Shown: in pieces, positions 46,055 to 56,000 of the stretch | Layout: every line of letters begins with the position of its first letter | How positions within the stretch are numbered: position 1 is the stretch's first letter | Assembly (NCBI GenBank): GCA_018003315.1 | Contig: JAGNEJ010000017.1 | Location: forward strand, 1 to 63,856 | Reading direction: 5' to 3' | Origin: Verrucomicrobiales bacterium | Lineage (GTDB): Bacteria > Verrucomicrobiota > Verrucomicrobiia > Verrucomicrobiales > V1-33 | DNA: 63,856 bases | Program-made: the position numbers and the translations under genes | Notes under the pieces: model-generated | Told to the model about the DNA's origin: nothing | Seen by the model: only the letters and a program-made list of their open reading frames with translations | Database searches by the model: none

Positions 46055-47419
46055 TTACATGTGGGCAATGATGTTGTCGCCGAATTCGGAACACTTGATT
46101 TTCTGCGCTCCGTCCATGAGCCGGGCGAAATCGTAGGTGACCTTTTTGGAGGCGATGGCTCCGTTGAGGCCCTTGACGATCAGGTCGGCAGCTTCGTTCC
46201 AGCCGAGGTAGCGCAGCATCATTTCGCCGCTCAGCACCACGGACCCTGGGTTGACCACGTCCTGGTTGGCATACTTTGGTGCGGTGCCGTGGGTCGCTTC
46301 AAAGATGGCGTGGCCGGTGACGTAATTGATGTTGCCTCCGGGGGCGATGCCAATGCCGCCGACTTGTGCGGCGAGGGCGTCGCTGAGGTAGTCGCCGTTG
46401 AGATTGAGTGTGGCGATGACATCGAAGTCCTCCGGACGGGTGAGCACCTGCTGCAGGGTGATGTCGGCAATGGCATCCTTGACGAGCAGGGCGCCAGCCG
46501 CCAGAGCCGCTTTCTGTTCGGCGTTGGCCGCCTCTTCGCCATGTTCCTTTTTGGTGCGTTCCCAGCGGGCCCAGGTGTAAACTTTGTCGCCAAAAATGCG
46601 TTCAGCAGCGCCATAGGCCCAGTCCCGGAAGGCGCCTTCGGTGAATTTCATGATGTTCCCCTTGTGGACGAGGGTCACGCTGCGGCGCTTCTGGCTCAGC
46701 GCGTATTCGATGGCCGCCTTCACCAGGCGGATGGTGCCGACTTGCGACACCGGCTTGATGCCGATGCCGACGGTGGGCGTTGGGCTTGCGGGACTGTGTC
46801 CGGGATTGGCCAGTTTCAGGTAGTCGCCCACGGCCTGCGAGGTACCGAAGCGGATTTTCGCAAAATCCTTGGGGAATTCACGGGCAAGGAAGTCGAGCAG
46901 TTTTTGCGCATCCGGGGTGCCGCCGGCGTATTCGATGCCTGCGTAGATGTCCTCGGTATTTTCCCGGAAAATGACCATGTCCACTTTTTCGGGGTGCTTC
47001 ACCGGACTGGGCACGCCAGCGAAATACTGCACGGGGCGCAGGCAGACGTAGAGGTCCAGGATTTGCCGCAGGGCCACATTGAGGCTGCGGATGCCTCCGC
47101 CGACCGGTGTGGTTAACGGTCCTTTGATGCCGACCAGAAATTCGCGGAAGGCCTCCAGGGTGTCGTCGGGCAGCCAGTTGTCGAACCGGTTCTTGGCATT
47201 TTCTCCGGCGAAAACTTCGAACCACGCAATCTTCCGCTGCCCGGCGTAGGCTTTTTCCACCGCGGCATCGAAAACCCGCTGGCTCGCAGCCCAGATGTCC
47301 GGCCCCGTGCCGTCGCCGCGGATGAACGGAATGACCGGTTGGTCGGGCACGGAAAGTTTTCCGCTGGAAATGCTGATCTTCGCGCCCTGCGCCGGTGGGG
47401 TGATGGAAGTGTAGGCCAT
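46055..47419 (-). CDS. icd: NADP-dependent isocitrate dehydrogenase
   Basis: 454 residues. TCA-cycle enzyme converting isocitrate to 2-oxoglutarate. Substrate motifs [13 protein letters not shown] (with the Ser that is phosphorylated in E. coli) and [13 protein letters not shown] are intact. [17 protein letters not shown] carries the Lys-Tyr pair that sets NADP specificity in the E. coli enzyme. It is slightly longer than the E. coli protein. The start is the ATG at 47419 before [15 protein letters not shown]. It is divergent from the RDD gene with about 200 bp between. Confidence 0.97.
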   Translation of the reverse strand: MAYTSITPPAQGAKISISSGKLSVPDQPVIPFIRGDGTGPDIWAASQRVFDAAVEKAYAGQRKIAWFEVFAGENAKNRFDNWLPDDTLEAFREFLVGIKGPLTTPVGGGIRSLNVALRQILDLYVCLRPVQYFAGVPSPVKHPEKVDMVIFRENTEDIYAGIEYAGGTPDAQKLLDFLAREFPKDFAKIRFGTSQAVGDYLKLANPGHSPASPTPTVGIGIKPVSQVGTIRLVKAAIEYALSQKRRSVTLVHKGNIMKFTEGAFRDWAYGAAERIFGDKVYTWARWERTKKEHGEEAANAEQKAALAAGALLVKDAIADITLQQVLTRPEDFDVIATLNLNGDYLSDALAAQVGGIGIAPGGNINYVTGHAIFEATHGTAPKYANQDVVNPGSVVLSGEMMLRYLGWNEAADLIVKGLNGAIASKKVTYDFARLMDGAQKIKCSEFGDNIIAHM

Positions 47420-47623
47420 GGTGGGATGATGGGTGATTGCGGGTGATTGGAAAATGACGGAAGATCCGCCCCGTCCCGGCAGCAAACGCAGATGCGGTGC
47501 CGGGGGCTTTCGCTTTAGGGCATATTTCCCGCAGTGCAACGGGAAATGAGGGTCCTCACATTTACATTGCGTCTGGCACCACCGGCCTTGCCAATTGCAC
47601 GCAGCGCGCCATGCTTTCCGCCC

Positions 47624-48328
47624 ATGTCCTACTATATCAGCCGAAATGGTCAGCCGCAGGAGGGGCCGTATTCCGAAGGGGATCTGCAGCGCATGCTCTC
47701 GGCCGGGCAACTGTCATCAAGCGATTTCGCGTGGAAGGAAGGCCAGGCGAACTGGGAGCCGCTGCACCGGCTGTTTCCGTATTTTGTGGGGCCGGCGATG
47801 CTGCGTCCGGAGGCGCTCGCTCCCCAGGCCGGGGACGGCACTCTGGCCAGCCGGGGCGTGCGGCTGGGAGCGGCGCTGCTCGACGGTTTTTTCCAGCTTC
47901 TGGCCTTTGCGCCCATCATGGCTGGCCTTCCCGCATGGATCGAAGCCATTGAAAATTCCCCGGAATCCTTGGAGCCCGGCAACAACGGAGCCGCGCTGCA
48001 GCTGCTTCTGGAAAACCTGCCCCCCTGGTCGCTGGTCGCCACGGGAGTGCTCGTGATCGGGCTGTTGGGGCTGAACATTTTCCTGCTGACCACCCGCGGG
48101 CAAAGTCTGGCAAAAATGCTCTGCCGCATCCGCATTGTGCGATTTCCCGGCGGGCAGCCGCCCGGGTTCGTCAAAGCGTGGCTGCTGCGCTCCTTTGTGC
48201 CGTATCTGCTGACCAATATTCCGATTGTCGGCGGCATGTTCGGCCTGGCGGATGCGCTGTTCATTTTCTCGAAGGACAAACGCTGCGTCCACGACCACAT
48301 CGCCGGCACCAAGGTGGTCAGGTGCTGA
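47624..48328 (+). CDS. GYF_2 / RDD domain membrane protein
   Basis: 234 residues. The N-terminal GYF_2 domain ([36 protein letters not shown]; about 1-50) is followed by an RDD domain with three hydrophobic helices, starting [20 protein letters not shown] and ending [12 protein letters not shown]. The pairing is common in Verrucomicrobia and Planctomycetes. Function unknown; the GYF part may bind proline-rich peptides. It is 34 bp before the sbcD-like gene and could be co-transcribed. Confidence 0.9.
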   Translation: MSYYISRNGQPQEGPYSEGDLQRMLSAGQLSSSDFAWKEGQANWEPLHRLFPYFVGPAMLRPEALAPQAGDGTLASRGVRLGAALLDGFFQLLAFAPIMAGLPAWIEAIENSPESLEPGNNGAALQLLLENLPPWSLVATGVLVIGLLGLNIFLLTTRGQSLAKMLCRIRIVRFPGGQPPGFVKAWLLRSFVPYLLTNIPIVGGMFGLADALFIFSKDKRCVHDHIAGTKVVRC

Positions 48329-48362
48329 GTTTGCCGATCCCGTCCACACTGCTGCGCACTGC

Positions 48363-49538
48363 ATGACCGCACGCTTTCTCCACACCGCCGACTGGCAATT
48401 GGGCAAGCCCTTTGCGGGAGTGGCCGACGAGCAGAAGCGCGCCCTGCTGCGGCAGCAGCGTTTCGATGCGGTGCGGCGCATGGGCGAGGTGGTGCGGGAA
48501 ACCGGAGCAGCCTTTGTGGTGGTAGCGGGGGATTTGTTTGATTCCCCCACCCCGGACAAGGCCACCGTGTCTGCCGCGTGCAGCGCCATCGGGTCCCTGG
48601 GCGTGCCAGTGTATGCGATTCCCGGAAACCATGACCACGGCGGGGCCGGGAGCCTGTGGGAACAGGAATTTTTCCGCAGGGAACAGGCGGCGCTTGCGCC
48701 CAATTTTCGCATCCTGCTGGAGGCAAAGCCGGTGGACGCTCCAGGGGCGGTGCTTTTTCCCTGTCCGCTGCTGCGGCGGCATGAAGCGGCTGATCCCACA
48801 GCCTGGCTGCGGTCGGCGGCGGACTGGAATGCCCTGGCTGGTGACAAGCCTCGCATTGTGCTGGCGCACGGAAGCGTGCAGCAGTTCGGAACGCCGCTGG
48901 CGGACGAGGAGGAAGGCGAGGCGGCTGGGAGCAATCTGCTGGATCTGAAACGGCTGGAGATGGCAGAGCTGGACTATCTGGCGCTGGGCGACTGGCATGG
49001 GACCAAACAGGTTGAACCCAAAGCCTGGTATTCCGGCACCCCGGAACTGGACCGATTTGTGAAAGGGGAAGATCACCGCCCAGGTCAAGTGCTGGCGGTG
49101 GAGGCGGCGCGCAGTCGTCCGCCACAGGTGCGGGAAATTCGCACGGCGGCGGTGGGCTGGCATGCGCTTTCCTTCCGCCTGGCAGAAGCTGCCGATGTGC
49201 CGCGGCTGCAGCAGATGGTGGAAACAGCCATCGGCACCAGGGTCAACGGAGATTTGATGCGGCTGGAATTGTCAGGGTCGCTGGACCTCGCGGCCGCTGC
49301 GGAACTGGAACAGATGCTGGAAGCGTGGACGGCCCGTTTGCTGCGGGTCAAACTGATCAATCAAACCGTGCTTGCCCCGTCGGAGGCGGAACTGGAAAGC
49401 TTGACCCGGCACCCCGGAGCCCCGCTCATTTCCCGGGTGGCCGGGCGGCTGTCGGAACTGGCATTAAGCAGCGGGGAAACAGCGGCCGTGGCCAGGCTGG
49501 CACTGCGGGAGCTGCATGCAGCCGCCGTCAAACCCTGA
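48363..49538 (+). CDS. SbcD/Mre11-like DNA repair nuclease
   Basis: 391-residue calcineurin-like metallophosphoesterase. Metal motifs are in order: FLHTADWQLG (Asp, with His before), VVAGDLFD, PGNHDHGG, LAHGS and LGDWHG. It matches YhaO/SbcD-type subunits that pair with an SMC-like ATPase and process DNA ends. The C-terminal capping region includes the partner-binding helices. It lies 12 bp before the ATPase gene, which confirms the pair. Confidence 0.92.
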   Translation: MTARFLHTADWQLGKPFAGVADEQKRALLRQQRFDAVRRMGEVVRETGAAFVVVAGDLFDSPTPDKATVSAACSAIGSLGVPVYAIPGNHDHGGAGSLWEQEFFRREQAALAPNFRILLEAKPVDAPGAVLFPCPLLRRHEAADPTAWLRSAADWNALAGDKPRIVLAHGSVQQFGTPLADEEEGEAAGSNLLDLKRLEMAELDYLALGDWHGTKQVEPKAWYSGTPELDRFVKGEDHRPGQVLAVEAARSRPPQVREIRTAAVGWHALSFRLAEAADVPRLQQMVETAIGTRVNGDLMRLELSGSLDLAAAAELEQMLEAWTARLLRVKLINQTVLAPSEAELESLTRHPGAPLISRVAGRLSELALSSGETAAVARLALRELHAAAVKP

Positions 49539-49550
49539 CCAAACAGTGCG

Positions 49551-52268
49551 ATGCGCATCACCTCACTGACCGTCCGCAACTACCGGCTCCACCGGGAACG
49601 AACCGTGGAGTTCGATCCGGAACGCACCGTCATTGGCGGGTCAAATGAGTCCGGCAAAAGCACCCTGGCGGAAGCGCTGCACCGCGGGCTTTTTTTGAAG
49701 TCACGGGTGGCCGGTGAGGTCCAGAAATCCATGGTTTCCATGATCCACCCCGGTCACCCCGAGGTGGAGGTGCGGTTTCATGCCAATGGTCGGGATTTCC
49801 TGGTGAGAAAGCGCTTCAGCGGAGGCAGCGGCACCACCACCTTGACGGAAACAGGCGGCCAGTCCCTGCAAAACGAGGCGGCGGACACCCGGCTTTCGGA
49901 ACTGCTGGGCGTGGAGTGCCAGGCTGGAGGAAGGAGCGTGGCCAACCAGTTGATCCAGCAGTGGGCACATTTATGGGTGTGGCAGGGAAGCGCCGGGAAT
50001 GATCCCGCAGAACACGCCACCGCCCAGTGCACCGGACTTCTGCAGCGCCTGCAGAGCCTCGGCGGCGCTGCGGTCCTGCAATCGGAATTGGATGCGCGGG
50101 TGGCGCAGCAGTTTGCTGAAGAGAAAGCGGACATTTTCACCAGCACAGACAAGCCGAAGGCCGGTTCTGCACTTTCCCTGAAAGAGTCCGCCCGGGAAGA
50201 AGCCCAGAAAACGATGGAAGCGGCGCAGGACCGCCTGACAAAACAGTGGAAAAACGTGGAGGAGTTCGAACGCGCCACGAAAACAATCACCGCCGCCACC
50301 GCGGATCTGGCCGGGCTGAAGCAGCAGCAGGAGGCGCTGGAGCAAAAGCTGGCCGATCTCGACCGACTGCGCCGCGACGAGGAGCGGCAGATTCAGACCG
50401 ACCAGAACGCTGCAAAAACGCTGGAGGAACTGCGCCAGGTGGAGGAGAAACTAGCCGATCTGATTTCACAGTCGAAGCAACTGCGCCAGAAACTGCAGCC
50501 GGAACAGGAGAAACTGCAGCGGCTGGAATCGGATCTCGCCGGGGCCAGGGAAACCGCCGCCGCAGCGAACCAGCATCTGGATGCCGCCGTGGCGGAAAGC
50601 CGCCGGGGCCGACTGCGACGGGATTTGGCTGCTTCCCTGACTACCCAGCAGGATAAGGATGCACGCCTGGGCGAGCTGCAGCAGCGGGCCGGGGAAGTCA
50701 GGGGATTGGAGGAACAGATGCAGGGCCTGCGCGCCGAACTGGCCCGGCTGCCGGTAGTGGACAGGAAAATGCTGCAAAATATTCAGACCTTGGAAAATGC
50801 CGCCGCGCAGGCGGAGGCAGCCCAGCAGGCCATGGCGGCCAGCATTGCGGTGACTGCCGCCGGACTGGAGATCACATTGGACGGACAGCCGCTCAAAGCG
50901 GGGGAATCCAGGACCGTGGTGAACCCTGCGGAGCTGGCGGTGGGTGACGGCGTGCGGCTGCGGATCACTCCCGGCGGCGGCGAGGGCCTGCAGCAGGCCA
51001 GGGTCCGCGTGCAGGAAACCCGGCAGCAACTGCGGATGGCGTTGGATGCCGCGGGCATTCACACGGCAGCCGAAGCCGCAGACATTTTCGCCCGGCGGGA
51101 GGACCTTTCCCATCGCGGCACCGCCCTGGAAGCGAGGCTCAAGGGACTGGGAGCCCAACGGCTGGCAGCGGAATTGCAGTCAGCTGCGGAAGCCGCAACC
51201 GCTGCACAGGCAGAAGTTTCCCGGCGGCTCGCCCAGATTGAAGAAGCGCCGGGCGCAGACTCGCTGCCGACGGCAGACCGGCTCAAGGAACTGCAGGAGG
51301 CAGTCGAATTGTTGGAAGAAACGGAACGCAAAGCCAGAGGGCAGCGCGACTACGGACAGGCTGCGGCCACCCAGATTGAAAATTCCGTGCATGCCCAGCG
51401 TCAGGCCGTTGACCAGTGGAATCGCGAGAGCACCGAACTTGCGGCCCGGATGCGGGTGCTGCTGGAAACGCACGGAGAGGAATCCGCCAGGAAAGAACGC
51501 CTTTGCGCCGCGGAACGGGCAGCGGCCACTGCCACAGAGACCCTCGCGCAGACGCGGCGGACGATCACCGCGCTGGGGCCAGAGCAACTGGATGCCGACA
51601 AGGCGCGGCTGCAGCGCGCGGAGACACAGGCTGCGAATACAAAACGCGACGCCGAACTCGCCCGCGGCGTGACGGAGAGCACCCTGCGCTCGGACGGCAC
51701 CAGCGATCCGGCAGCCGAAGCCGCGCTGGCCGATGCCCGATGGAAGGCCGCCGTGGAAGCCTGGGAGGCGGAAAACCGACACGCAGAAGCAGTGCGCCTG
51801 CTGGACCGTTTGTTCACGGAGGAGCAGCAGACGCTGGCCGAGGAATTCACCCGCCCGTTTGCGGAGCGGATTTCCGGTTACCTGCGCTGCCTCTTTGGTC
51901 CCGGTGCCAGGGCCGCGGTGCGCCTGGCAGACAATGCCTTTTCCGGAGTGGAACTGATCCGCCCAGGGGAAACGGGCGGTGCCGCAGTTCCCTTCGACAG
52001 CCTGAGCGGCGGTGCCCGGGAACAGGTGGCGGCAGCCGTGCGGCTGGCCATGGCCGAAGTACTGGCCGCGGACCATGGCGGATGCCTCCCGGTGGTCTTC
52101 GACGATGCCTTTGCCTACTCCGATCCTGACCGGGTCGGCCTGCTGCAGCGCATGCTCGACTTCGCCGCCAGCCGCGGGCTCCAGGTCATCGTCCTCACCT
52201 GCAACCCCTCCGACTATGCAGGTCTGGGAGCAAAGTTCGTCTCCCTGAATGTCCAGGACCCACTCTGA
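49551..52268 (+). CDS. SbcC/YhaN-like SMC ATPase without a zinc hook
   Basis: 905 residues. Walker A GGSNESGKST (29-38), long coiled coils (about 210-425 and 480-790), the ABC signature LSGGAREQ (near 818) and a Walker B with Asp-Asp (PVVFDDAF, 851-852) in place of Asp-Glu. The apex lacks the CxxC zinc hook of Rad50/SbcC. Instead there is a short beta-rich insertion (about 430-475, SIAVTAAGLEITLDGQPLKAG, then VGDGVRLRI). This fits the YhaN-type branch. With the nuclease just upstream it should form a DNA end-processing complex. Confidence 0.9.
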   Translation: MRITSLTVRNYRLHRERTVEFDPERTVIGGSNESGKSTLAEALHRGLFLKSRVAGEVQKSMVSMIHPGHPEVEVRFHANGRDFLVRKRFSGGSGTTTLTETGGQSLQNEAADTRLSELLGVECQAGGRSVANQLIQQWAHLWVWQGSAGNDPAEHATAQCTGLLQRLQSLGGAAVLQSELDARVAQQFAEEKADIFTSTDKPKAGSALSLKESAREEAQKTMEAAQDRLTKQWKNVEEFERATKTITAATADLAGLKQQQEALEQKLADLDRLRRDEERQIQTDQNAAKTLEELRQVEEKLADLISQSKQLRQKLQPEQEKLQRLESDLAGARETAAAANQHLDAAVAESRRGRLRRDLAASLTTQQDKDARLGELQQRAGEVRGLEEQMQGLRAELARLPVVDRKMLQNIQTLENAAAQAEAAQQAMAASIAVTAAGLEITLDGQPLKAGESRTVVNPAELAVGDGVRLRITPGGGEGLQQARVRVQETRQQLRMALDAAGIHTAAEAADIFARREDLSHRGTALEARLKGLGAQRLAAELQSAAEAATAAQAEVSRRLAQIEEAPGADSLPTADRLKELQEAVELLEETERKARGQRDYGQAAATQIENSVHAQRQAVDQWNRESTELAARMRVLLETHGEESARKERLCAAERAAATATETLAQTRRTITALGPEQLDADKARLQRAETQAANTKRDAELARGVTESTLRSDGTSDPAAEAALADARWKAAVEAWEAENRHAEAVRLLDRLFTEEQQTLAEEFTRPFAERISGYLRCLFGPGARAAVRLADNAFSGVELIRPGETGGAAVPFDSLSGGAREQVAAAVRLAMAEVLAADHGGCLPVVFDDAFAYSDPDRVGLLQRMLDFAASRGLQVIVLTCNPSDYAGLGAKFVSLNVQDPL

Positions 52269-52365
52269 GACCCTGACAAAACAAACCGGCGGTGTCATTC
52301 GCAGCCCGGTTTCCGGAAATGAAACCGGCGGGCGCCCCTTCCCCGAACGGACGTGGAAATTCAGC

Positions 52366-52409
52366 TTGAATTTGCACGAAAACTAGAGCATTTGCACAAG
52401 AGCAAATGC
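52366..52409 (+). promoter_or_regulatory. Candidate LexA operator
   Basis: A perfect 8-bp inverted repeat GCATTTGC-N6-GCAAATGC at 52388-52409 ends 5 nt before the lexA ATG (52415). A further TTTGCAC half site lies upstream near 52371-52377. Placement suggests autoregulation. No match to TGTTC-N4-GAACA, the motif I recall for Verrucomicrobium, was found here. Confidence 0.6.
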
Positions 52410-52414
52410 ACAAC

Positions 52415-53032
52415 ATGACCCAACGTCAAACTGCCGTGCTGGAATTTCTCCAGGAATTCCTGGCAGAACACGGCCATGCGCCAACGGAGCGCGAAATCCA
52501 GCAGGGCATGGGATTCAGCAGCCCCACGCTGGCCCGCCATTACCTCGCCGCGCTGGAAAGGCACGGCGTCATCACCCGCCGTGCCGGCAAAGCCCGCGGG
52601 GTCACGCTGCCCGGCACGCATCCGGCGGCGCTGCTGTCGATTCCCGTTTTCGGAAGCATTCCTGCCGGCCTTCCCGAGGAACAGGGGCAGGCGGCGGAAG
52701 GCTGCATTACGGTCGATGCGGACACGCTGCACCTGCCGCGCAATGTCCGCACCTTTGCCCTGCGGGTGCGCGGCGATTCCATGACCGGTGCGAACATCGT
52801 GGACGGCGACAGCATCATTCTCGAATTCCGCGACCCGAAGCACGGCGACATCGTGGCCGCGCTCATCGACGGTGAAACCACGCTCAAGCGCTACCTCGTC
52901 CAGCGGGGTCGGCCGTATCTGCGGGCGGAGAATCCAAAGTATCCGGACCTGATCCCGGCGCAGGAACTGGTGGTGCAGGGCGTCATGGTGGCGCTCCTGC
53001 GGGTGCCGCGGACAGGGAAGCGTCCGGACTAA
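52415..53032 (+). CDS. lexA: LexA-type SOS repressor
   Basis: 205 residues from the ATG at 52415. Another ATG at 52406 lies inside the operator and is less likely. The winged-HTH (PTEREIQQGMGFSSPTLARHYLAALERHGVI) is followed by the S24 peptidase domain: Ala84-Gly85 cleavage site in SIPAGLPEE, nucleophile Ser122 in RGDSMTGANI and general base Lys158 in TTLKRYL. It represses DNA-damage genes until RecA triggers self-cleavage. The next gene, the fused polymerase, begins 12 bp after its stop, so both should be induced together. Confidence 0.95.
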   Translation: MTQRQTAVLEFLQEFLAEHGHAPTEREIQQGMGFSSPTLARHYLAALERHGVITRRAGKARGVTLPGTHPAALLSIPVFGSIPAGLPEEQGQAAEGCITVDADTLHLPRNVRTFALRVRGDSMTGANIVDGDSIILEFRDPKHGDIVAALIDGETTLKRYLVQRGRPYLRAENPKYPDLIPAQELVVQGVMVALLRVPRTGKRPD

Positions 53033-53044
53033 CTTTCCCGTTCC

Positions 53045-56000
53045 ATGCTGCTCCACCTGGATGCGGACGCCTTTTTCGCCGCCGTGGAACAGGCGGCGGA
53101 CGCCCGGCTGCGCGGGCGACCCGTCGCGGTGGGCGGGGAATCCCGCGGAGTGGTTAGTTCCGCCAGTTACGAGGCCCGCGCCTTTGGCATCACCGCGGCC
53201 ATGCCCACAGCCCAGGCGCGGAGGCTGTGCCCGAAACTCGTGGTTCTGCCGCCGAATTTTGAACTCTACGAACTTTTCAGCCGGCGCATGTTTTCCTATG
53301 CGCATGACTTCACGCCGCTGGTGGAGGTGGGCTCCATCGACGAAGGCTATCTCGACTTGTCAGGGTGCCGGGGAAAATCACCGGGGGAAATCGGGCGCAT
53401 CATCCGCCGCGCCATCAGCCAGGGCATGAAAATCACCGTATCCGAGGGTATCGGAAGCAGCAAGCTGGTGTCCCAGATTGCCAGCAAAGTGGGCAAGCCC
53501 GCGGGATTTGTGGAAGTGCGGCCGGGATGCGAGTGCGCCTTTCTGCATCCGCTGGCGGTGAAGTGGCTGCCGGGCGTGGGACCGAAACTGGAAGCGGCAT
53601 TCCGCACTGCCGGACTGGTGAAAATCGCCCATGTGGCCGCAATGCCGCTGCACCTGCTGGCTCTGCTTGCGGGAAGCGCCGCACCGCAAATCCACGCCTT
53701 TGCCCGCGGCGAGGACAGCCGCCCGGTGGTGCCGGACCCGCCCGCCGCGAAAAGCTATGGCATGCAGGAGACGTTTGCCCAGGATGTGACCGAGGAGGCC
53801 TGGCTGATCGCCAAACTGCGCACCATGGCCGATGCGCTGATGGCGCGGGTGCGCAGCGATGCCCGGGCCATCCGCACCGTTGCCCTGCGGCTGCGCTACA
53901 ACGACATGGGCGAATGCACGCGCAGCGAGAGCCTGAGCGAACCGACAGACCTGGAACACCTGGTTTACCCGCTGCTGCCGCGGCTGCTTTCCCGGGCCTG
54001 GGAGCGGCGCGTGAGCGTGCGCCTGCTCTCGCTGCGCTTCTCCCAGGTCTATCACGGAGGATTCATGCGGGAACTGCCGCTGGACGGACTGGCCGTGGCG
54101 GACGAACGCCGGCACCGGCTGGCCTGCACGGTGGATGCGCTGCGCAGCGCCCGCCTTCCCATCATGCGCGGACATGACCTCTGGCTGGAGCGCCGCGGAG
54201 GCGCGCCGCGGTCGGCGCTCAAGGCGGAAGACGCCGCGCCTCCCGCCGCCGTGCGCCATGACGACGGACATTCCCTGACAAGCCGCGTTCTCAGGGAACG
54301 CCCGAAATCCTTCACCGTCACCGCGCGTTCCGTTGCGTCAGGGACCTTCGCCGCACTCAACGTGCGCAGCTGCTACAGCTTTCTGGACTCCCTGCTGAGC
54401 ATTCCGGTCATCATCGAAACCGCCCTGGCCCGCGGGTGTTCCGCGGTGGCCCTAACCGATCCGAACCTGCATGCCGCAGTGCCGTTTTACCAGGCGGCAA
54501 AAGCGGCCGGGCTGCACCCCGTGATCGGTGCGGAACTGTGCTGCGATGGAAAACCCGTGCTCTGCTACGTGGAAAATGCCGCCGGTTACGCCAATCTCTG
54601 CCGCCTGCTCTCCCTGCGCAGCGGCGCAAAAGTCACTACCAAAGAACTGCACGACCACTGCACCGGGCTGCTCCTGCCCGGTGCGGAGGCGGCCCTGCCA
54701 GAAATCCGCCATGCGAATTCCGGCGACCGCCTGCGCTATGATATTGTGCAGAGCATTCGCACGCTGACTCTGCTGCGCGAGCGGCACCCGCAAAAGCGCC
54801 GCGGAGATTTCCACTGGCCGCACGAGGCGGAACTGCGCGGGCGCTATCGCGAGGAAAGCCTGCGCGCCGCGGTGGAAATTGCGGAACGCTGCCGGTTCGA
54901 TTTTGATTTCCAGACCCTGCGCTTTCCCGGCTTCACTCCGCCGGACGGCAGCGCCCCGTCCGCCCTGCTCCGCCGCCTGGCTGAGGAAGGGCTGGCGCGC
55001 CGCTACGGCCCGCGGGCGGAAAATCACCGCGCCCAGCTCAACGAGGAGCTGGCCCTCATCGGCGAAGTCGCCTACGAAGAGTATTTCCTAACCGTATGGG
55101 ATCTCCTCCAGGAATGCAGGCGGCGCGGCATCCACTGGATCACCCGCGGCAGCGCGGCGGATTCGCTGGTCTGCTACTGTCTGGAAATCTCCGGCGTGTG
55201 CCCGGTGCGCTTCGACCTCTATTTCCGCCGCTTCTTGAACCGCGACCGGATGGCTCTGCAAAAGCTTCCGGACATCGACGTGGATTTCGCGCATGACCGC
55301 AAGGACGAAGTGGTGAAGTTGATCCTGGAACGCTACGGACCGGAGCACTCCGCCATCGTGGGGGGCTTCAACACCTTCCATGCGCGCAGTGCCGTGGCGG
55401 AAGTGGCCAAGGTGCTGGGCGTCGCGGACCACGACATCCGCACCCTGACCAAACACCTGCCCCATTCGCTGAGTGCATGGCTGCCGCAAACCCTCACCGC
55501 AAAGCCGCATCCCACCATGGATTTCCCGGTGCAGGAGGAACCCTATCGCACCGCCCTGGCCACCGCTGTTTTTCTGGACGGCTTTCCGCGCTACGCCAAG
55601 ATGCACCCGTGCGGCGTGCTGGTTTCGCGCGATCCCATCCACAGCCTGACGCCCACGTTTGTTTCGCAAAAAGGCTGGCCGACCGCCCACTTTGACATGG
55701 ATGCCGTGGAGGCCGTGGGGCTCATCAAGCTGGACATTCTCGCCCAGGGCGGACTGGCGGTCATCCGCGACACCCTGGCCCTGCTCGCGGAACGCGGCAT
55801 CCGTCCGGACCTTGAAAAACTGGAGCCGTGGCAGGATGCCGGCGTCTGGGAAATGGTCTCCACCGGCCAGAGCCGCGGGGTGCACCACATCGAAAGCCCG
55901 GCCATGCTGACGCTGGCCCGCATGTGCCGCGTGCGGGACATTGACGTGCTCATCGCCATTGTCAGCGTCATCCGCCCCGGTGCGGCTAACAATCTCAAAA

